In this document: positions 36,232 through 47,059 of the stretch, one piece after another
Numbering within the stretch: the first letter of the stretch is position 1
Layout of the letters: every line of letters starts with the position of its first letter
From: Caldimonas caldifontis
GTDB lineage: Bacteria > Pseudomonadota > Gammaproteobacteria > Burkholderiales > Burkholderiaceae_C
Direction: 5' to 3'
DNA length: 64,000 bases
NCBI RefSeq assembly: GCF_002930615.1
Contig: NZ_PSNX01000011.1
Span: 110,436 to 174,435 of the forward strand
Notes under the pieces: generated by a model
The model's input: only the letters and a program-made list of their open reading frames with translations
Told to the model about the DNA's origin: nothing
Databases searched by the model: none
Made by a program: the position numbers and the translations under genes

Positions 36232-36277
36232 GCCACGGTTTGGGCGAAGATCGGGACTCCACACGAGGAGACCCCCG

Positions 36278-37261
36278 ATGTTCAAGGCCCTGCTGCTGAC
36301 CCAGGAGAACAAGCAGACCCGTGCTGCGCTGACCGATCTGGACGACTCGCAACTGCCCGAGGGCGAGGTCACCGTCCGCATCGAGTACTCGACCCTGAAC
36401 TACAAGGACGCCCTGGCCGTGACCGGCCGTGGCGCCATCGTGCGCACCTGGCCCATGGTGCCCGGCATCGACCTGGCCGGCACGGTAGAGGCCAGCAGCA
36501 ACCCCGCCTGGAAGCCCGGGGATCCGGTCGTCGTGACCGGCTGGGGGCTGGGCGAGACCCACTGGGGTGGCCTGGCGCAGATGGCCCGACTGAAGGCCGG
36601 CTGGCTGCTGCGTCGTCCCGAGGCCTACACCGCGCGGCAGTCGATGGCGATCGCCACCGCCGGCTTCACCGCCGCGCTGTGCGTGATGGCCCTGCAACGC
36701 CATGGCCTGCGGCCCGGTGACGGCGAGGTGCTGGTCACGGGCGCGGCCGGCGGCGTGGGCTCGGTGGCGGTGGCCCTGCTGGGCAGCCTGGGCTACACCG
36801 TGGTCGCCTCGACCGGCCGCCCCCAGGAAGCCGACTACCTGCTCGGCCTGGGCGCCGCACGCTGCGTCGATCGCCAAGAGTTCACCCAGCCCGGCAAGCC
36901 GCTGCAGAGCGAACGCTGGGCCGGCGTGGTCGACACCGTGGGCAGCCACACGCTGGTGAATGCCTGCGCCTCGACCCGCTTCCATGGCGCCGTGGCCGCC
37001 TGCGGCCTGGCCCAGGGCGCCGACTTTGCCGGCACGGTGATGCCCTTCATCCTGCGGGGCGTGACGCTGTACGGCATCAACAGCGTCTTCATCGACAACG
37101 ACACCCGCCGCCAGGCCTGGGCTTTGCTGGCGAACCATGTGCCGGCCGAACGGCTCGAAGGGATGACGCAGGAGATCGGCCTGTCCGAGGTGATCGACTT
37201 CTGCCCTCGCTTGCTGGAGGGTCAGGTGCGCGGCCGCACGGTGGTGGACGTCAACCGCTGA
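36278..37261 (+). CDS. acuI: Acrylyl-CoA reductase-type MDR oxidoreductase (YhdH/AcuI family)
   Basis: 327 residues. N-terminal GroES-like domain with the family start FKALLLTQE and STLNYKDALAVTG; Rossmann domain with VTGAAGGVGSVAVALL (about 151-166) and VVASTGR for NADP binding; C-terminal FILRGVTLYGINSV. There are no zinc ligands, as expected for this branch. AcuI reduces toxic acrylyl-CoA to propionyl-CoA with NADPH. An ATG with GAGGAGA upstream fixes the start. Exact substrate assigned by family. Confidence 0.88.
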   Translation: MFKALLLTQENKQTRAALTDLDDSQLPEGEVTVRIEYSTLNYKDALAVTGRGAIVRTWPMVPGIDLAGTVEASSNPAWKPGDPVVVTGWGLGETHWGGLAQMARLKAGWLLRRPEAYTARQSMAIATAGFTAALCVMALQRHGLRPGDGEVLVTGAAGGVGSVAVALLGSLGYTVVASTGRPQEADYLLGLGAARCVDRQEFTQPGKPLQSERWAGVVDTVGSHTLVNACASTRFHGAVAACGLAQGADFAGTVMPFILRGVTLYGINSVFIDNDTRRQAWALLANHVPAERLEGMTQEIGLSEVIDFCPRLLEGQVRGRTVVDVNR

Positions 37262-37284
37262 GTGGACAGCCGGGCTGCAAAACA

Positions 37285-37304
37285 CCTGCAACTTTTTTTG
37301 CAGG
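37285..37304 (+). promoter_or_regulatory. Hairpin with T-rich loop in the maeB leader
   Basis: CCTGCAA (37285-37291) pairs with TTGCAGG (37298-37304) around a loop of one C and five T. A partial palindrome GGTGCA...TGCACC (37341-37360) containing TGCATCGATGCA lies 20 bp before the maeB ribosome-binding site. Both may be regulatory; there is no T run after the stem, so this is not a normal terminator. Confidence 0.35.
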
Positions 37305-37378
37305 GATGGCCGCCCGCCACCGGCGTACGCTCACGCCCCCGGTGCATCGATGCATGCACCCGAACGAAGGAGAACCTC

Positions 37379-39682
37379 ATGGCGCCCAAGACCCCGCTGT
37401 CGCCCGCTGAACAGGCCCTGCGCGACGCCGCGCTGGAATACCACCGCAGCCCGGTGCGCGGCAAGATTGCCGTCGCGCCCACCAAGCCGCTGTCCAACCA
37501 GCGCGACCTGTCGCTCGCCTACTCGCCCGGCGTGGCCTATGCCTGCCTGGCCATCGAGGAGGACCCGACACTGGCCGCCGAGTACACCTCGCGCGGCAAC
37601 CTCGTCGGCGTGGTCACCAACGGCACCGCGGTGCTGGGCCTGGGCGACATCGGCCCGCTGGCAGGCAAGCCGGTGATGGAAGGCAAGGGCTGCCTGTTCA
37701 AGAAGTTCGCCGGCATCGACGTCTTCGACATCGAGCTGGCCGAGCGCGACCCGGACAAGCTGGTGGACATCATCGCCGCGCTCGAGCCCACGCTGGGTGG
37801 TGTCAACCTTGAGGACATCAAGGCGCCCGAGTGCTTCTACATCGAGAAGAAGCTGCGCGAACGCATGAACATCCCCGTCTTCCACGACGACCAGCATGGC
37901 ACGGCCATCATCTCGGCCGCTGCCCTGCTCAACGGCCTGGAGCTGGTGGGCAAGCGCATCGGCGAGGTGAAGCTGGCCGTCTCGGGCGCAGGGGCGGCGG
38001 CCATCGCCTGCCTGGACCTGATGGTGGAACTGGGCGTGAAGCGCGAGCACATCTTCGTGTGCGACTCTAAGGGCGTGATCCATGACCGGCGCGAAGACAA
38101 GCTCGACGCGTCCAAGCAGCGCTACGTGCAGAAGACCGAGGCGCGCACCCTGGCCGATGCGGTGCGGGGTGCCGACGTCTTCCTCGGCTGCTCGGCCCCC
38201 GGCGTGCTCACGGCCGAGATGGTGAAGACCATGGCCGACAAGCCCATCATCCTGGCCCTGGCCAACCCCGAGCCCGAGATCCGCCCGGAAGTGGCCAAGG
38301 CGGCGCGGCCCGACTGCATCATCGCAACAGGGCGCTCGGACTACCCCAATCAGGTCAACAACGTCCTGTGCTTCCCCTACATCTTCCGCGGCGCGCTCGA
38401 CAGCGGCGCCACGCGCATCACCGAGGCGATGAAGGTGGCCTGCGTGCGCCAGATCGCCGACCTGGCCAAGGCCGAGATCAGCGACGAGGTGGCCTCGGCC
38501 TATGCCGGGCGTGAGCTGCGCTTCGGGCCCGACTACCTCATCCCCACCCCCTTCGATGCCCGCCTCATCCTGCGCATCGCGCCGGCAGTGGCCCAGGCGG
38601 CGGCCGACTCCGGCGTGGCCACCCGCCCCATCACCGACCTGGACGCCTACCGCGAATCGCTCACGCGCTTCGTGACCCACACCGGGCTCTTCATGCGCCC
38701 CGTCTTCCAGGCCGCCAAGGCCGCGCCCCGGCGCATCGCCTACGCCGAAGGCGAAGACGAGCGGGTGCTGCGCGCGGTGCAGGTGGCGCTGGACGAAAGG
38801 CTGGTGCAGCCCATCCTCGTGGGCCGACCGCACGTGATCCAGATGCGCCTGGAGCGCGCGGGCCTGCGCCTGCAGGCCGGCCGCGACTTCGAGGTGGTCA
38901 ACCCCGAGGACGACCCCCGCTTCCGCCAGTACTGGGAGACCTACCACCGCCTCAAGGCGCGCGACGGTGTGACGCCCGAGATGGCCAAGGTGGCCCTGCG
39001 GCGCTCCAACACGCTGATCTCGGCCATGATGGTGCACCTGGGCGATGCCGACGGCATGGTCTGCGGCCTGGTGGGCCGCTACGAGGCCCACCTGGAGCAC
39101 GTGCGCGACCTCATCGGCCTGAAACCCGGCGCCAGCGGCTTTGCCGCGATGAATGCGCTGATGCTGGACAAGCACACCCTGTTCATCGCTGACACCTTCG
39201 TCAACGAGGACCCGGACGCCGCCACGCTGGCCGACATCGCCGTGCAGGCCGCCGATGCCGTGCGCCGCTTCGGCCTGCCGCCGCGTGTGGCCTTCCTGTC
39301 GCACTCGATGTTCGGCTCCAGCACGCGCCCCTCGGCCCGCAAGATGCGCGCGGCACGCGACCTCTTCGTGCAGCGCCGCCCGGACGTGGAAGCCGACGGC
39401 GAGATGCATGGCGACGCCGCCCTGAGCGAGTCGGTGCGCGAGGGCTACCTGCCCGGCTCCACGCTGCACGGTGCAGCCAACGTGCTGGTGCTGCCCAACC
39501 TCGATGCCGCCAACATCCTCTTCAACGTGCTGAAGATGACCGGCGGCCAGGGCGTGACGGTGGGCCCCATCCTGCTGGGTGCCGCCGCGCCGGCCCACAT
39601 CCTCACGCCCTCGGCCACGGTGCGCCGCATCGTCAACATCACCGCGCTCGCGGTGGCCGACGCCAACGCACGCACCGGCTGA
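37379..39682 (+). CDS. maeB: NADP-dependent malic enzyme with C-terminal phosphotransacetylase-like domain
   Basis: 767 residues from ATG 37379, which has AAGGAG 6 nt upstream. The N-terminal malic enzyme part (about 1-425) shows [52 protein letters not shown] and the nucleotide site [14 protein letters not shown]. The C-terminal half (about 440-760) is phosphotransacetylase-like and usually regulatory. It decarboxylates malate to pyruvate with NADPH, feeding lipid and PHA synthesis. Confidence 0.95.
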   Translation: MAPKTPLSPAEQALRDAALEYHRSPVRGKIAVAPTKPLSNQRDLSLAYSPGVAYACLAIEEDPTLAAEYTSRGNLVGVVTNGTAVLGLGDIGPLAGKPVMEGKGCLFKKFAGIDVFDIELAERDPDKLVDIIAALEPTLGGVNLEDIKAPECFYIEKKLRERMNIPVFHDDQHGTAIISAAALLNGLELVGKRIGEVKLAVSGAGAAAIACLDLMVELGVKREHIFVCDSKGVIHDRREDKLDASKQRYVQKTEARTLADAVRGADVFLGCSAPGVLTAEMVKTMADKPIILALANPEPEIRPEVAKAARPDCIIATGRSDYPNQVNNVLCFPYIFRGALDSGATRITEAMKVACVRQIADLAKAEISDEVASAYAGRELRFGPDYLIPTPFDARLILRIAPAVAQAAADSGVATRPITDLDAYRESLTRFVTHTGLFMRPVFQAAKAAPRRIAYAEGEDERVLRAVQVALDERLVQPILVGRPHVIQMRLERAGLRLQAGRDFEVVNPEDDPRFRQYWETYHRLKARDGVTPEMAKVALRRSNTLISAMMVHLGDADGMVCGLVGRYEAHLEHVRDLIGLKPGASGFAAMNALMLDKHTLFIADTFVNEDPDAATLADIAVQAADAVRRFGLPPRVAFLSHSMFGSSTRPSARKMRAARDLFVQRRPDVEADGEMHGDAALSESVREGYLPGSTLHGAANVLVLPNLDAANILFNVLKMTGGQGVTVGPILLGAAAPAHILTPSATVRRIVNITALAVADANARTG

Positions 39683-39696
39683 AAGACCGACCGCCC

Positions 39697-41394
39697 TTGT
39701 GCGAGGCTCCGGCCCGGGCCACGCACGCCGGGCCGGATTGGGGCATCATCGGGTTTGCCTTGAATCCGCCCAACGCCCCTCCTCCGCCTGCTGCCCCGGC
39801 CACACCCGTGGTGTCGGCCTCCGCCTGGGCCCCCCTGTCCCAGCCCGTCTTTCGCATGCTGTGGGTCACCTGGCTGGTGGCCAACACCTGCATGTGGATG
39901 AACGACGTGGCCGCGGCCTGGCTGATGACCACGCTCACAACCTCGCCTGCGCTGGTGGCCCTGGTGCAGACGGCGTCCATGCTGCCCGTCTTCCTGCTGG
40001 GGCTGCCCAGCGGGGCGCTGGCCGACATCCTCGATCGGCGGCTCTTTTTCATGGTCACCCAGTTCTGGGTGGCCGGCGTGGCGGTGGTCACCTGCCTGCT
40101 GGTGCTGGGCGGCGGGATGACACCGGCCTTGCTGCTGGCGCTCACCTTCGCCAACGGCATCGGCCTGGCGATGCGCTGGCCGGTGTTCGCGGCCATCGTG
40201 CCCGAGCTGGTGCCGCGCCTGCAGCTGCCGGCGGCCCTGGCGCTCAACGGGATCGCGATGAACGGCTCGCGCATCATCGGCCCGCTGCTGGCCGGGGCCA
40301 TCATCGCAAGCCTGGGCAGCGCCTATGTGTTCGTGCTCAATGCGCTGCTGTCCGTGGCCGCGGGTTTCGTGATCTTCAAGTGGAAGCGCGAGCGCACCGT
40401 CAGCGCCCTGCCCGGCGAGCGCTTCGTGGGTGCCATCCGCGTGGGCTGGCAGTACGTGCGCCAGTCCACCCGCATGCATGCGGTGCTGGTGCGCATCGCC
40501 CTGTTCTTCCTGCAGTCCACCGCGGTGCTGGCCCTGCTGCCCCTCGTGGCGCGTGGCCTCGACGACGGCGGGGCAGGCACCTTCACCCTGCTGCTGGCCG
40601 CCATGGGCAGCGGCGCGGTGGTGGCGGCCGCCCAGCTGCCCCGGCTGCGCGCCCGTTTCAACCGCGACCAGCTCGTCAACCGTGGCTCGGTGGTGCAGGC
40701 TGCGGCGACCGTGATCCTCGCGTTCGCGCCCAACGTCTGGGTGGCCGTGCCCGCGATGTTCATCAGTGGCATGGCCTGGATCACCGTGGCCAACACCCTC
40801 ACCGTGGCCGCGCAGCTCGCCTTGCCCGACTGGGTGCGCGCCCGTGGCATGTCGATCTACCAGATGGCCTTGATGGGCAGCGCCGGCGCCTCGGCCGCCT
40901 TGTGGGGCCAGGTGGCCAGCTGGACCAGCGTGCCCATCAGCCTGATCGCGGCGGCCGTCATCGGGCAGGCCCTGCTGGTCTGGGCGCGGCGCATGCTCAT
41001 CGAAGGCGGCGCCGAGGAGGACCTCACCCCCTCGCAGGCCTGGAAGCCCCCGGTGACCGCCACGCCCATCGATCCCGATGCCGGGCCGGTGCTCGTGACC
41101 ATCGAATACCAGATCGACCCCGCCCGGGCCGAGGCCTTCCGTGCGGTGATGCAGGAAAGCCGCCGCAGCCGCCTGCGCCATGGGGCCCTGGCCTGGGAGC
41201 TGTTCCGTGACGTGAACGATCCGGGCCGCTATACGGAGTACTTCATCGACGAGTCCTGGGTGGAACATCTGCGCCGTTTTGACCGCGTCACGGCGGCAGA
41301 TGTGCATCTGCGCGAGCGGCGCCTGGCTTTCCATCTTGGTGATCAGCCCCCACGGGTCACACGACGCATCGCCGAGACCCTGGAACCCCACTGA
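39697..41394 (+). CDS. MFS exporter fused to a C-terminal antibiotic-biosynthesis-monooxygenase-like domain
   Basis: 565 residues if started at TTG 39697; a second TTG at 39760 is equally possible and neither has a good ribosome-binding site. Residues about 45-435 are an EntS-type MFS_3 transporter with about 11-12 hydrophobic helices and the loop GALADILDRR. Residues about 465-550 (VLVTIEYQIDPARAEAFRAVMQES...WELFRDVNDPGRYTEYFIDESWVEHLRRFDRVT) form a dimeric alpha-beta barrel domain like small monooxygenases. The fusion is known in proteobacterial MFS proteins; the exported compound is unknown. The SET-domain gene starts 3 bp later. Confidence 0.87.
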   Translation: MCEAPARATHAGPDWGIIGFALNPPNAPPPPAAPATPVVSASAWAPLSQPVFRMLWVTWLVANTCMWMNDVAAAWLMTTLTTSPALVALVQTASMLPVFLLGLPSGALADILDRRLFFMVTQFWVAGVAVVTCLLVLGGGMTPALLLALTFANGIGLAMRWPVFAAIVPELVPRLQLPAALALNGIAMNGSRIIGPLLAGAIIASLGSAYVFVLNALLSVAAGFVIFKWKRERTVSALPGERFVGAIRVGWQYVRQSTRMHAVLVRIALFFLQSTAVLALLPLVARGLDDGGAGTFTLLLAAMGSGAVVAAAQLPRLRARFNRDQLVNRGSVVQAAATVILAFAPNVWVAVPAMFISGMAWITVANTLTVAAQLALPDWVRARGMSIYQMALMGSAGASAALWGQVASWTSVPISLIAAAVIGQALLVWARRMLIEGGAEEDLTPSQAWKPPVTATPIDPDAGPVLVTIEYQIDPARAEAFRAVMQESRRSRLRHGALAWELFRDVNDPGRYTEYFIDESWVEHLRRFDRVTAADVHLRERRLAFHLGDQPPRVTRRIAETLEPH

Positions 41395-41397
41395 GCC

Positions 41398-41808
41398 ATG
41401 CACAACGCCCAGAAGTACGCCGTGATCGTCGCGGCCAGCCGCATCGACGGTCGCGGTGTCTTTGCCGCCGAGCCCATCCCACCCTACAAGAAGATCGGGG
41501 AGCTGCGCGGTGAGTCGATCAGCGTGTCGGAAGCGCGGCGCCGCGTGCGCGGCCTGCAGCGCATCATGATGGTGGAGGTGTCGGACCGCAAGGCGATCGA
41601 CGCCTCGACCTCCAGCGACCCGATGCGCTTCACCAACCACTCCTGCCAGCCCAACACGGTGCTGCGCATCCGTCAGGGCCGGGTCGAGTTCTACGCGCTG
41701 CGGGCCATTGCCCCAGGCGAGGAACTCACCGCCAACTATGTCGAGACCCACCATGCGGGTGGCATGGTGTGCCGATGTGGCGCACCGAATTGCGTCGGGC
41801 GCCTCTGA
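41398..41808 (+). CDS. Small SET-domain protein-lysine methyltransferase
   Basis: 136 residues, essentially a bare SET domain. The cofactor/substrate motifs are complete: SRIDGRGVFAAEPI (14-27), RFTNHSCQPNT (77-87), the catalytic region GEELTANYVE (107-116) and a post-SET zinc motif CRCGAPNC (125-132). Such proteins methylate lysines on other proteins with S-adenosylmethionine. Targets in bacteria are mostly unknown. It follows the MFS-ABM gene by 3 bp and is probably co-transcribed. Confidence 0.88.
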   Translation: MHNAQKYAVIVAASRIDGRGVFAAEPIPPYKKIGELRGESISVSEARRRVRGLQRIMMVEVSDRKAIDASTSSDPMRFTNHSCQPNTVLRIRQGRVEFYALRAIAPGEELTANYVETHHAGGMVCRCGAPNCVGRL

Positions 41809-41814
41809 GCTGCC

Positions 41815-42936
41815 TCACTGCACCAGCTTCCCGCCGGCTCCGATCATCGCGAAGTCCACATAGCGTGAGCCGGTGCGCCCGTCCTGGCTGAAATCGAGCA
41901 CATAGCCCCCCACGTCCAGGTCGTTCAGGCTGGCCAGCGTGGCGCTCACGGCCTCGGCTGTCAGGCGGGGGCTGCGCTCCAAGGCACGCACCAGGGCCTT
42001 GGCGGCAATGAACCCTTCGATGGAGCGGGCCGAGAGATCCGGGTCCTTCGACGCTTCGCGCAGGCTCAGGTACTCGCGCACCACCGCGCGGTCATTGCGG
42101 CTGACCAGTGGCAGCACGACCGAGAACGCGTAGCCGCGCGCGCGATCCGGCCCCAGGGCCTTCAGCAGCGCATCGGTGTCGATGATGGACATGCCGTACA
42201 TCGTGCCCTGCCCTCCTGCCTCGCCATACTGCTTGACGAACTGGATGGCCGCAGCCGTCGTCGCCCCCAGAAAGATCGCCTGAGGATTGGCCTTGACCAG
42301 CTGCTGCACCGCCGCGCCCACGTCCGTGGTGTTGCGCGGGTAGGACGCCTGCGCCACGAGGGTGATGCCATGCGTGCGAGCTGCGGCCTGTGCGCCCGTC
42401 AGCACGTCCTGGCCCAGGCCGTCGTCCTGATAAACCAGGCCCACGCGGCTCACGCCCACCTGAGACAGCTGGCGGAACAGCCGGCCGATCTCATCGTGGT
42501 AGCTGGCCTTCACCACATGGATGCCCTGGGCCTGGGCCACCGATGCGGCGCCTGACACGCCACCCACCATGGCGGTGCGGCTGCGCACGAGCACCCCATC
42601 CTTCGCCAGGGCCTCCAGGTTGGTCGTTCCCACCGTGCCCAGCAGGGCCACCGGCGCATCTTCGGCGATCATCGCCTTGACCAGGCGCACCGTGTCCTCG
42701 GCCTTCTGGGCGTCGTCACGGGTCACGAAGCGGATGCGCTGGCCCTTGACGCCCCCACGCGCGTTGACCGCATCGATGTAGAGCTTGGCTCCGGCATGAA
42801 TCGCCCGGCCGGTGACGGCCTGCGGCCCACTGAACGGGGCCACCTGGCCTACCACGATCTGGGCCTGGCTGGCCGCTGCGGCCGCCCACAGACCCAGCGC
42901 GGCCAGGCCGCGCACCATCCAACGCTTGCTGCTCAT
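41815..42936 (-). CDS. ABC transporter substrate-binding protein, branched-chain amino acid type
   Basis: 373 residues from ATG 42936 with GGGAGAG upstream. A signal peptide (MVRGLAALGLWAAAAASQA-Q) leads into a periplasmic-binding type I fold: IVVGQVAPFSGPQAVTGRAIHAGAKLYIDAVNARGGVKGQRI is the LivJ/HAAT hallmark. No permease or ATPase genes adjoin, so it is an orphan receptor. Ligand unknown; could be an amino acid, amide or aromatic acid. Confidence 0.9.
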   Translation of the reverse strand: MSSKRWMVRGLAALGLWAAAAASQAQIVVGQVAPFSGPQAVTGRAIHAGAKLYIDAVNARGGVKGQRIRFVTRDDAQKAEDTVRLVKAMIAEDAPVALLGTVGTTNLEALAKDGVLVRSRTAMVGGVSGAASVAQAQGIHVVKASYHDEIGRLFRQLSQVGVSRVGLVYQDDGLGQDVLTGAQAAARTHGITLVAQASYPRNTTDVGAAVQQLVKANPQAIFLGATTAAAIQFVKQYGEAGGQGTMYGMSIIDTDALLKALGPDRARGYAFSVVLPLVSRNDRAVVREYLSLREASKDPDLSARSIEGFIAAKALVRALERSPRLTAEAVSATLASLNDLDVGGYVLDFSQDGRTGSRYVDFAMIGAGGKLVQ

Positions 42937-43144
42937 CTGAAACTCTCCCGGGTGAGGAACCACAACACGCCCGCCAGTCGTGCCGGCAAAGCGCGCGGAT
43001 TCTAGGAGGAGATCAGGGTTAACCCTTGGGTTCTGTGCGAACCCAGGACGCACCCCCAAGAATCAGGGGCGAAGGTGTGCGCCAGTTCACAGGTTCCCCC
43101 GCCGATCGGTGCGTCAAACGCACATTCGTTCGGAAAACCCTGAT
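42937..43144. promoter_or_regulatory. Structured intergenic region upstream of the binding-protein gene
   Basis: Contains a 12-bp palindrome AGGGTTAACCCT (43015-43026), directly followed by the inverted repeat TGGGTTC-TGTGC-GAACCCA (43027-43045), and a small hairpin GTGCGT-CAA-ACGCAC further right. The first two are plausible operator sites for the minus-strand binding-protein gene. No gene is seen here. Confidence 0.45.
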
Positions 43145-43894
43145 TCAAGCCGGGTTGTCGATGTCGATGAACTGATGGTCCAGCGCAAAGCGTTCGGCCA
43201 CCGCAGCCCCGAGGGCCGCCACGCCATAGCGCTCGGTGGCGTGGTGGCCGCAGGCGAAATAAGCCACCCCGGTTTCCCGGGCGTAGTGGGCCTGGGGTTC
43301 CGAAATCTCGCCGGTGAGGAAGGCATCGGCACCGGCTGCGATGGCCGCCTCGAAGAAGCCCTGGGCCCCGCCGGTGCACCAGGCCACGCGGCGGATGGGT
43401 CGCCCATCCCCTTCCACCACCACCGGCGCGCGGCCCAGGCGGTATTGCAGCAAGGCCGTGAGCGCCGCGACCGTGAGCGGCTGGGCGGGTGCGCCCAGGA
43501 AGCCCAGATCCTGGTCGCCGAAGCGGCCGTCCGGTGTGAGCTTGAGCTTCAGCCCCAGCTGGGCGTTGTTGCCCCATTCGGGATGGGCATCCAGCGGCAG
43601 GTGGTAGGCATAGAGGTTGATCTCCTGGGCCAGCAGCCGTTGCAGGCGGCGCTTCATCCAGCCGGTGACGCGCCCGTCCTGACCGCGCCAGAACAGGCCG
43701 TGATGCACGAGGATGGCATCGGCCCCAGCCTCGGCGGCCGCTTCGATCAGTGCCAGGCTGGCGGTCACGCCGCTGACGATCTTGCGAATCTCGCTGCGGC
43801 CCTCAACTTGGAGACCGTTCGGCCCATAATCACGGAAGCGATCCGCCTCCAGCAGGACCTGAAGCTGTGTGCTCAACTCGTCGCGGTGGATCAT
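43145..43894 (-). CDS. Nif3-like dinuclear metal centre protein (YbgI family)
   Basis: 249 residues from ATG 43894. Metal-binding motifs are present: DAILVHHGLFWRG (His-His) early, YAYHLPLDAHPEWGNN in the middle, and the late CGHHATERYG with FLTGEISEPQAHYA. The family forms toroid hexamers with two metals per site; YbgI is suggested to be a GTP cyclohydrolase-like or DNA-repair-linked protein but the role is unsettled. It is divergent from the degS-like gene with 54 bp between starts. Confidence 0.92.
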   Translation of the reverse strand: MIHRDELSTQLQVLLEADRFRDYGPNGLQVEGRSEIRKIVSGVTASLALIEAAAEAGADAILVHHGLFWRGQDGRVTGWMKRRLQRLLAQEINLYAYHLPLDAHPEWGNNAQLGLKLKLTPDGRFGDQDLGFLGAPAQPLTVAALTALLQYRLGRAPVVVEGDGRPIRRVAWCTGGAQGFFEAAIAAGADAFLTGEISEPQAHYARETGVAYFACGHHATERYGVAALGAAVAERFALDHQFIDIDNPA

Positions 43895-43948
43895 CTCGCT
43901 GGCCTCCCCTTCCCACCCCGGGGCCCCGGGGTGTCCTTCACTCACTGT

Positions 43949-45103
<1,155 letters not shown>

Positions 45104-45109
45104 CGCACG

Positions 45110-45907
45110 CTATTTGGCGGCGAGGTCTTCTTCCGCGTCGGGCGCGCGGGTGTGCTTGGCAAAGAACTGAGCCGCCCACAGCCCGGCCTCGTAAAGCAGG
45201 CACATCGGGATGGCCAGAGCCAGCTGAGAAATCACATCAGGTGGCGTGACGATGGCCGCGATGATGAAGGCCAGCACGATGAAGTAGCTGCGGAAGCTCC
45301 TGAGCTTCTCGATCGAGACCACGCCCATGCGCACCAGCACCACCACGACGATAGGCACCTCGAAGGTCAAACCGAAGGCCAGGAACATCGTCAGCACGAA
45401 GCTCAGATAGGCCTCGATGTCGGGCGCCGCCGTGATGCTCTTGGGCGCAAAGCTCTGGATGAAGCTGAAGACCTGCCCGAACACGAAGAAGTAGCAAAAG
45501 GCCACACCCAGCAGGAAAAGCAAGGTGCTGGAGACCACCAGCGGCAGCACGAGCTTCTTCTCGTGCGAGTACAGCCCCGGCGCCACGAAGGCCCAGACCT
45601 GATAGAGGACGTACGGCAGCGCGATCAGGAAGGCCGTCATCATCGTGATCTTCAGCGGCACGATGAACGGCGAGATCACGTTGGTGGCGATCATCGTCGA
45701 GCCCTGGGGCAGATGCGCCACCAGCGGGGCGGCGAGCATGTCGTACAGGCCCGAAGGGCTGGGCCAGAAAAAGAGCACGCCGAACACGATGCCCACCGCG
45801 ATGAGCGAACGGATCAGTCGGTCGCGCAGCTCGATCAGGTGGGAAACAAACGGTTGCTCGGTCCCGTCCAGTTCGTCGGGACGGTCCTGCTTGGGATCCT
45901 GGCTCAC
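45110..45907 (-). CDS. tatC: Sec-independent translocase subunit TatC
   Basis: 265 residues from GTG 45907, which overlaps the tatB stop as GTGA; longer readings would lie inside tatB. Six membrane helices, with the cytosolic N-terminal signature [16 protein letters not shown] and the periplasmic [33 protein letters not shown] glutamate region. TatC recognises twin-arginine signals; candidate clients in this window include PetA and the DUF411 protein. Confidence 0.97.
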   Translation of the reverse strand: MSQDPKQDRPDELDGTEQPFVSHLIELRDRLIRSLIAVGIVFGVLFFWPSPSGLYDMLAAPLVAHLPQGSTMIATNVISPFIVPLKITMMTAFLIALPYVLYQVWAFVAPGLYSHEKKLVLPLVVSSTLLFLLGVAFCYFFVFGQVFSFIQSFAPKSITAAPDIEAYLSFVLTMFLAFGLTFEVPIVVVVLVRMGVVSIEKLRSFRSYFIVLAFIIAAIVTPPDVISQLALAIPMCLLYEAGLWAAQFFAKHTRAPDAEEDLAAK

Positions 45908-46401
45908 GGGCCTGCCTTGGAGGAAACACGCGGAGGCCGGAAGCGGGCCACGCGCGCCGCGCCGGACTGTACCCTGGTGCGCACGCCGTGGCGCTGGCGG
46001 TACCACTGAGGCACGGCGCCGCGCTTGACACGCCAGTTCTTGCCGGGATGCTTGTACTGCGGCGGCGGCGCTTCCCAGCCGACGCCCGGGGACGAACTGC
46101 CACCCGCCGCGGACGTGGCCTCGGACCAGGCTTTGTCAAACTCGCCAGAGACGGCATTGACTTCCTGCGAGACCGTCTGCTCCATGTTGCGGGCCGCGTC
46201 CTCGAACTCGGTCTTCATCTTCTTGAGCTCTTCGAGCTCGATCGAGCGATTGACCTCGGCTTTCACATCGGCCACATAGCGCTGCGCCTTGCCCAGCAGG
46301 TGGCCCACCGTGCGGGCGACCTTGGGCAGCCGCTCGGGGCCGATGACGATGAGCGCCACCGCCCCGATCAGGGCCAGTTTGTCGAAGCCGAAATCAATCA
46401 T
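45904..46401 (-). CDS. tatB: Sec-independent translocase subunit TatB
   Basis: 165 residues. One N-terminal helix with the TatB glutamate and proline ([31 protein letters not shown]), an amphipathic helix, then a coiled-coil region (about 45-80) and a disordered tail. TatB forms the receptor complex with TatC. Starts 36 bp after tatA and overlaps tatC by 4 bases. Confidence 0.96.
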   Translation of the reverse strand: MIDFGFDKLALIGAVALIVIGPERLPKVARTVGHLLGKAQRYVADVKAEVNRSIELEELKKMKTEFEDAARNMEQTVSQEVNAVSGEFDKAWSEATSAAGGSSSPGVGWEAPPPQYKHPGKNWRVKRGAVPQWYRQRHGVRTRVQSGAARVARFRPPRVSSKAGP

Positions 46402-46437
46402 GGACGCAAGCCGTCACGACACCCGCAGGGGCTGATT

Positions 46438-46671
46438 TCAGGACTTGGTCTTGGCTTCGACGTCGATGGTGCCGGCGTCCTGGGTCTTTTCGGCCGTGAC
46501 CTGCTGAGACGGCGCGGCGGCCTCACCGCTGCTGCCGTCACGCATGCCATCCTTGAAGCCCTTGACCGCGCTGCCCAGGTCAGAGCCGATGTTCTTGAGC
46601 TTCTTGGTGCCGAACACCAGCACGACGATCAACAGCACGACCAACCAGTGCCAGATGCTGAAGGTACCCAT
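46438..46671 (-). CDS. tatA: Sec-independent translocase subunit TatA
   Basis: 77 residues: N-terminal helix [25 protein letters not shown], the FGTKKL hinge, an amphipathic helix [13 protein letters not shown] and a short polar tail. TatA oligomerises to form the transport path. First of tatABC, 36 bp downstream of the HIT gene. Confidence 0.97.
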   Translation of the reverse strand: MGTFSIWHWLVVLLIVVLVFGTKKLKNIGSDLGSAVKGFKDGMRDGSSGEAAAPSQQVTAEKTQDAGTIDVEAKTKS

Positions 46672-46707
46672 GATGTACTCCTAGAGGGGAAACTTGATTC
46701 TACGGCC

Positions 46708-47055
46708 TCAGCCCGTACGCCATGGGCGAGGGCCGCCCAGGATATGGACATGGAGGTGATAAACCTCCTGGCCGCCATCCGCGCCGGTGTTGATCAGGGT
46801 TTTGAACCCGTTGCCGGCCCCTTGTTCCTGGGCCAGGCGCGGCGCCAGCGTCAGCATGCGGCCCAGCAGGGCCTGGTGCTCGGGCCCCACCTCCCACAGC
46901 GAGGGCACGTGCAGCTTGGGGATGATCAGGAAATGGATGGGGGCATGCGGCCGGATGTCGTGGAAGGCCAGCAACTCTTCGTCCTCGTAGACCTTCTTCG
47001 AGGGGATCTGGCCGGCAACGATCTTGCAGAAGATGCAGTGGGGGTCGTGACTCAT
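46708..47055 (-). CDS. Histidine triad (HIT/HinT) nucleotide hydrolase
   Basis: 115 residues. Starts with the zinc-type CIFCKIVAGQIPS and ends with the triad HLHVHILGG (about 100-108). HinT-like enzymes hydrolyse purine nucleoside phosphoramidates. It lies between the his genes and tatA, the usual betaproteobacterial order, 4 bp after the DUF4870-like gene. Confidence 0.94.
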   Translation of the reverse strand: MSHDPHCIFCKIVAGQIPSKKVYEDEELLAFHDIRPHAPIHFLIIPKLHVPSLWEVGPEHQALLGRMLTLAPRLAQEQGAGNGFKTLINTGADGGQEVYHLHVHILGGPRPWRTG

Positions 47056-47059
47056 GGGA

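Noticed and set aside
37285..37304. Hairpin after acuI read as a Rho-independent terminator
   Set aside because: The T run is in the loop, not after the stem, so it does not fit a terminator; kept as a possible regulatory structure.
37331..39598. A long minus-strand open frame opposite maeB
   Set aside because: Shadow of the malic enzyme gene; no start context or conserved segment.
39445..41754. A long minus-strand open frame opposite the MFS and SET genes
   Set aside because: Shadow frame; both plus-strand genes have complete family motifs.
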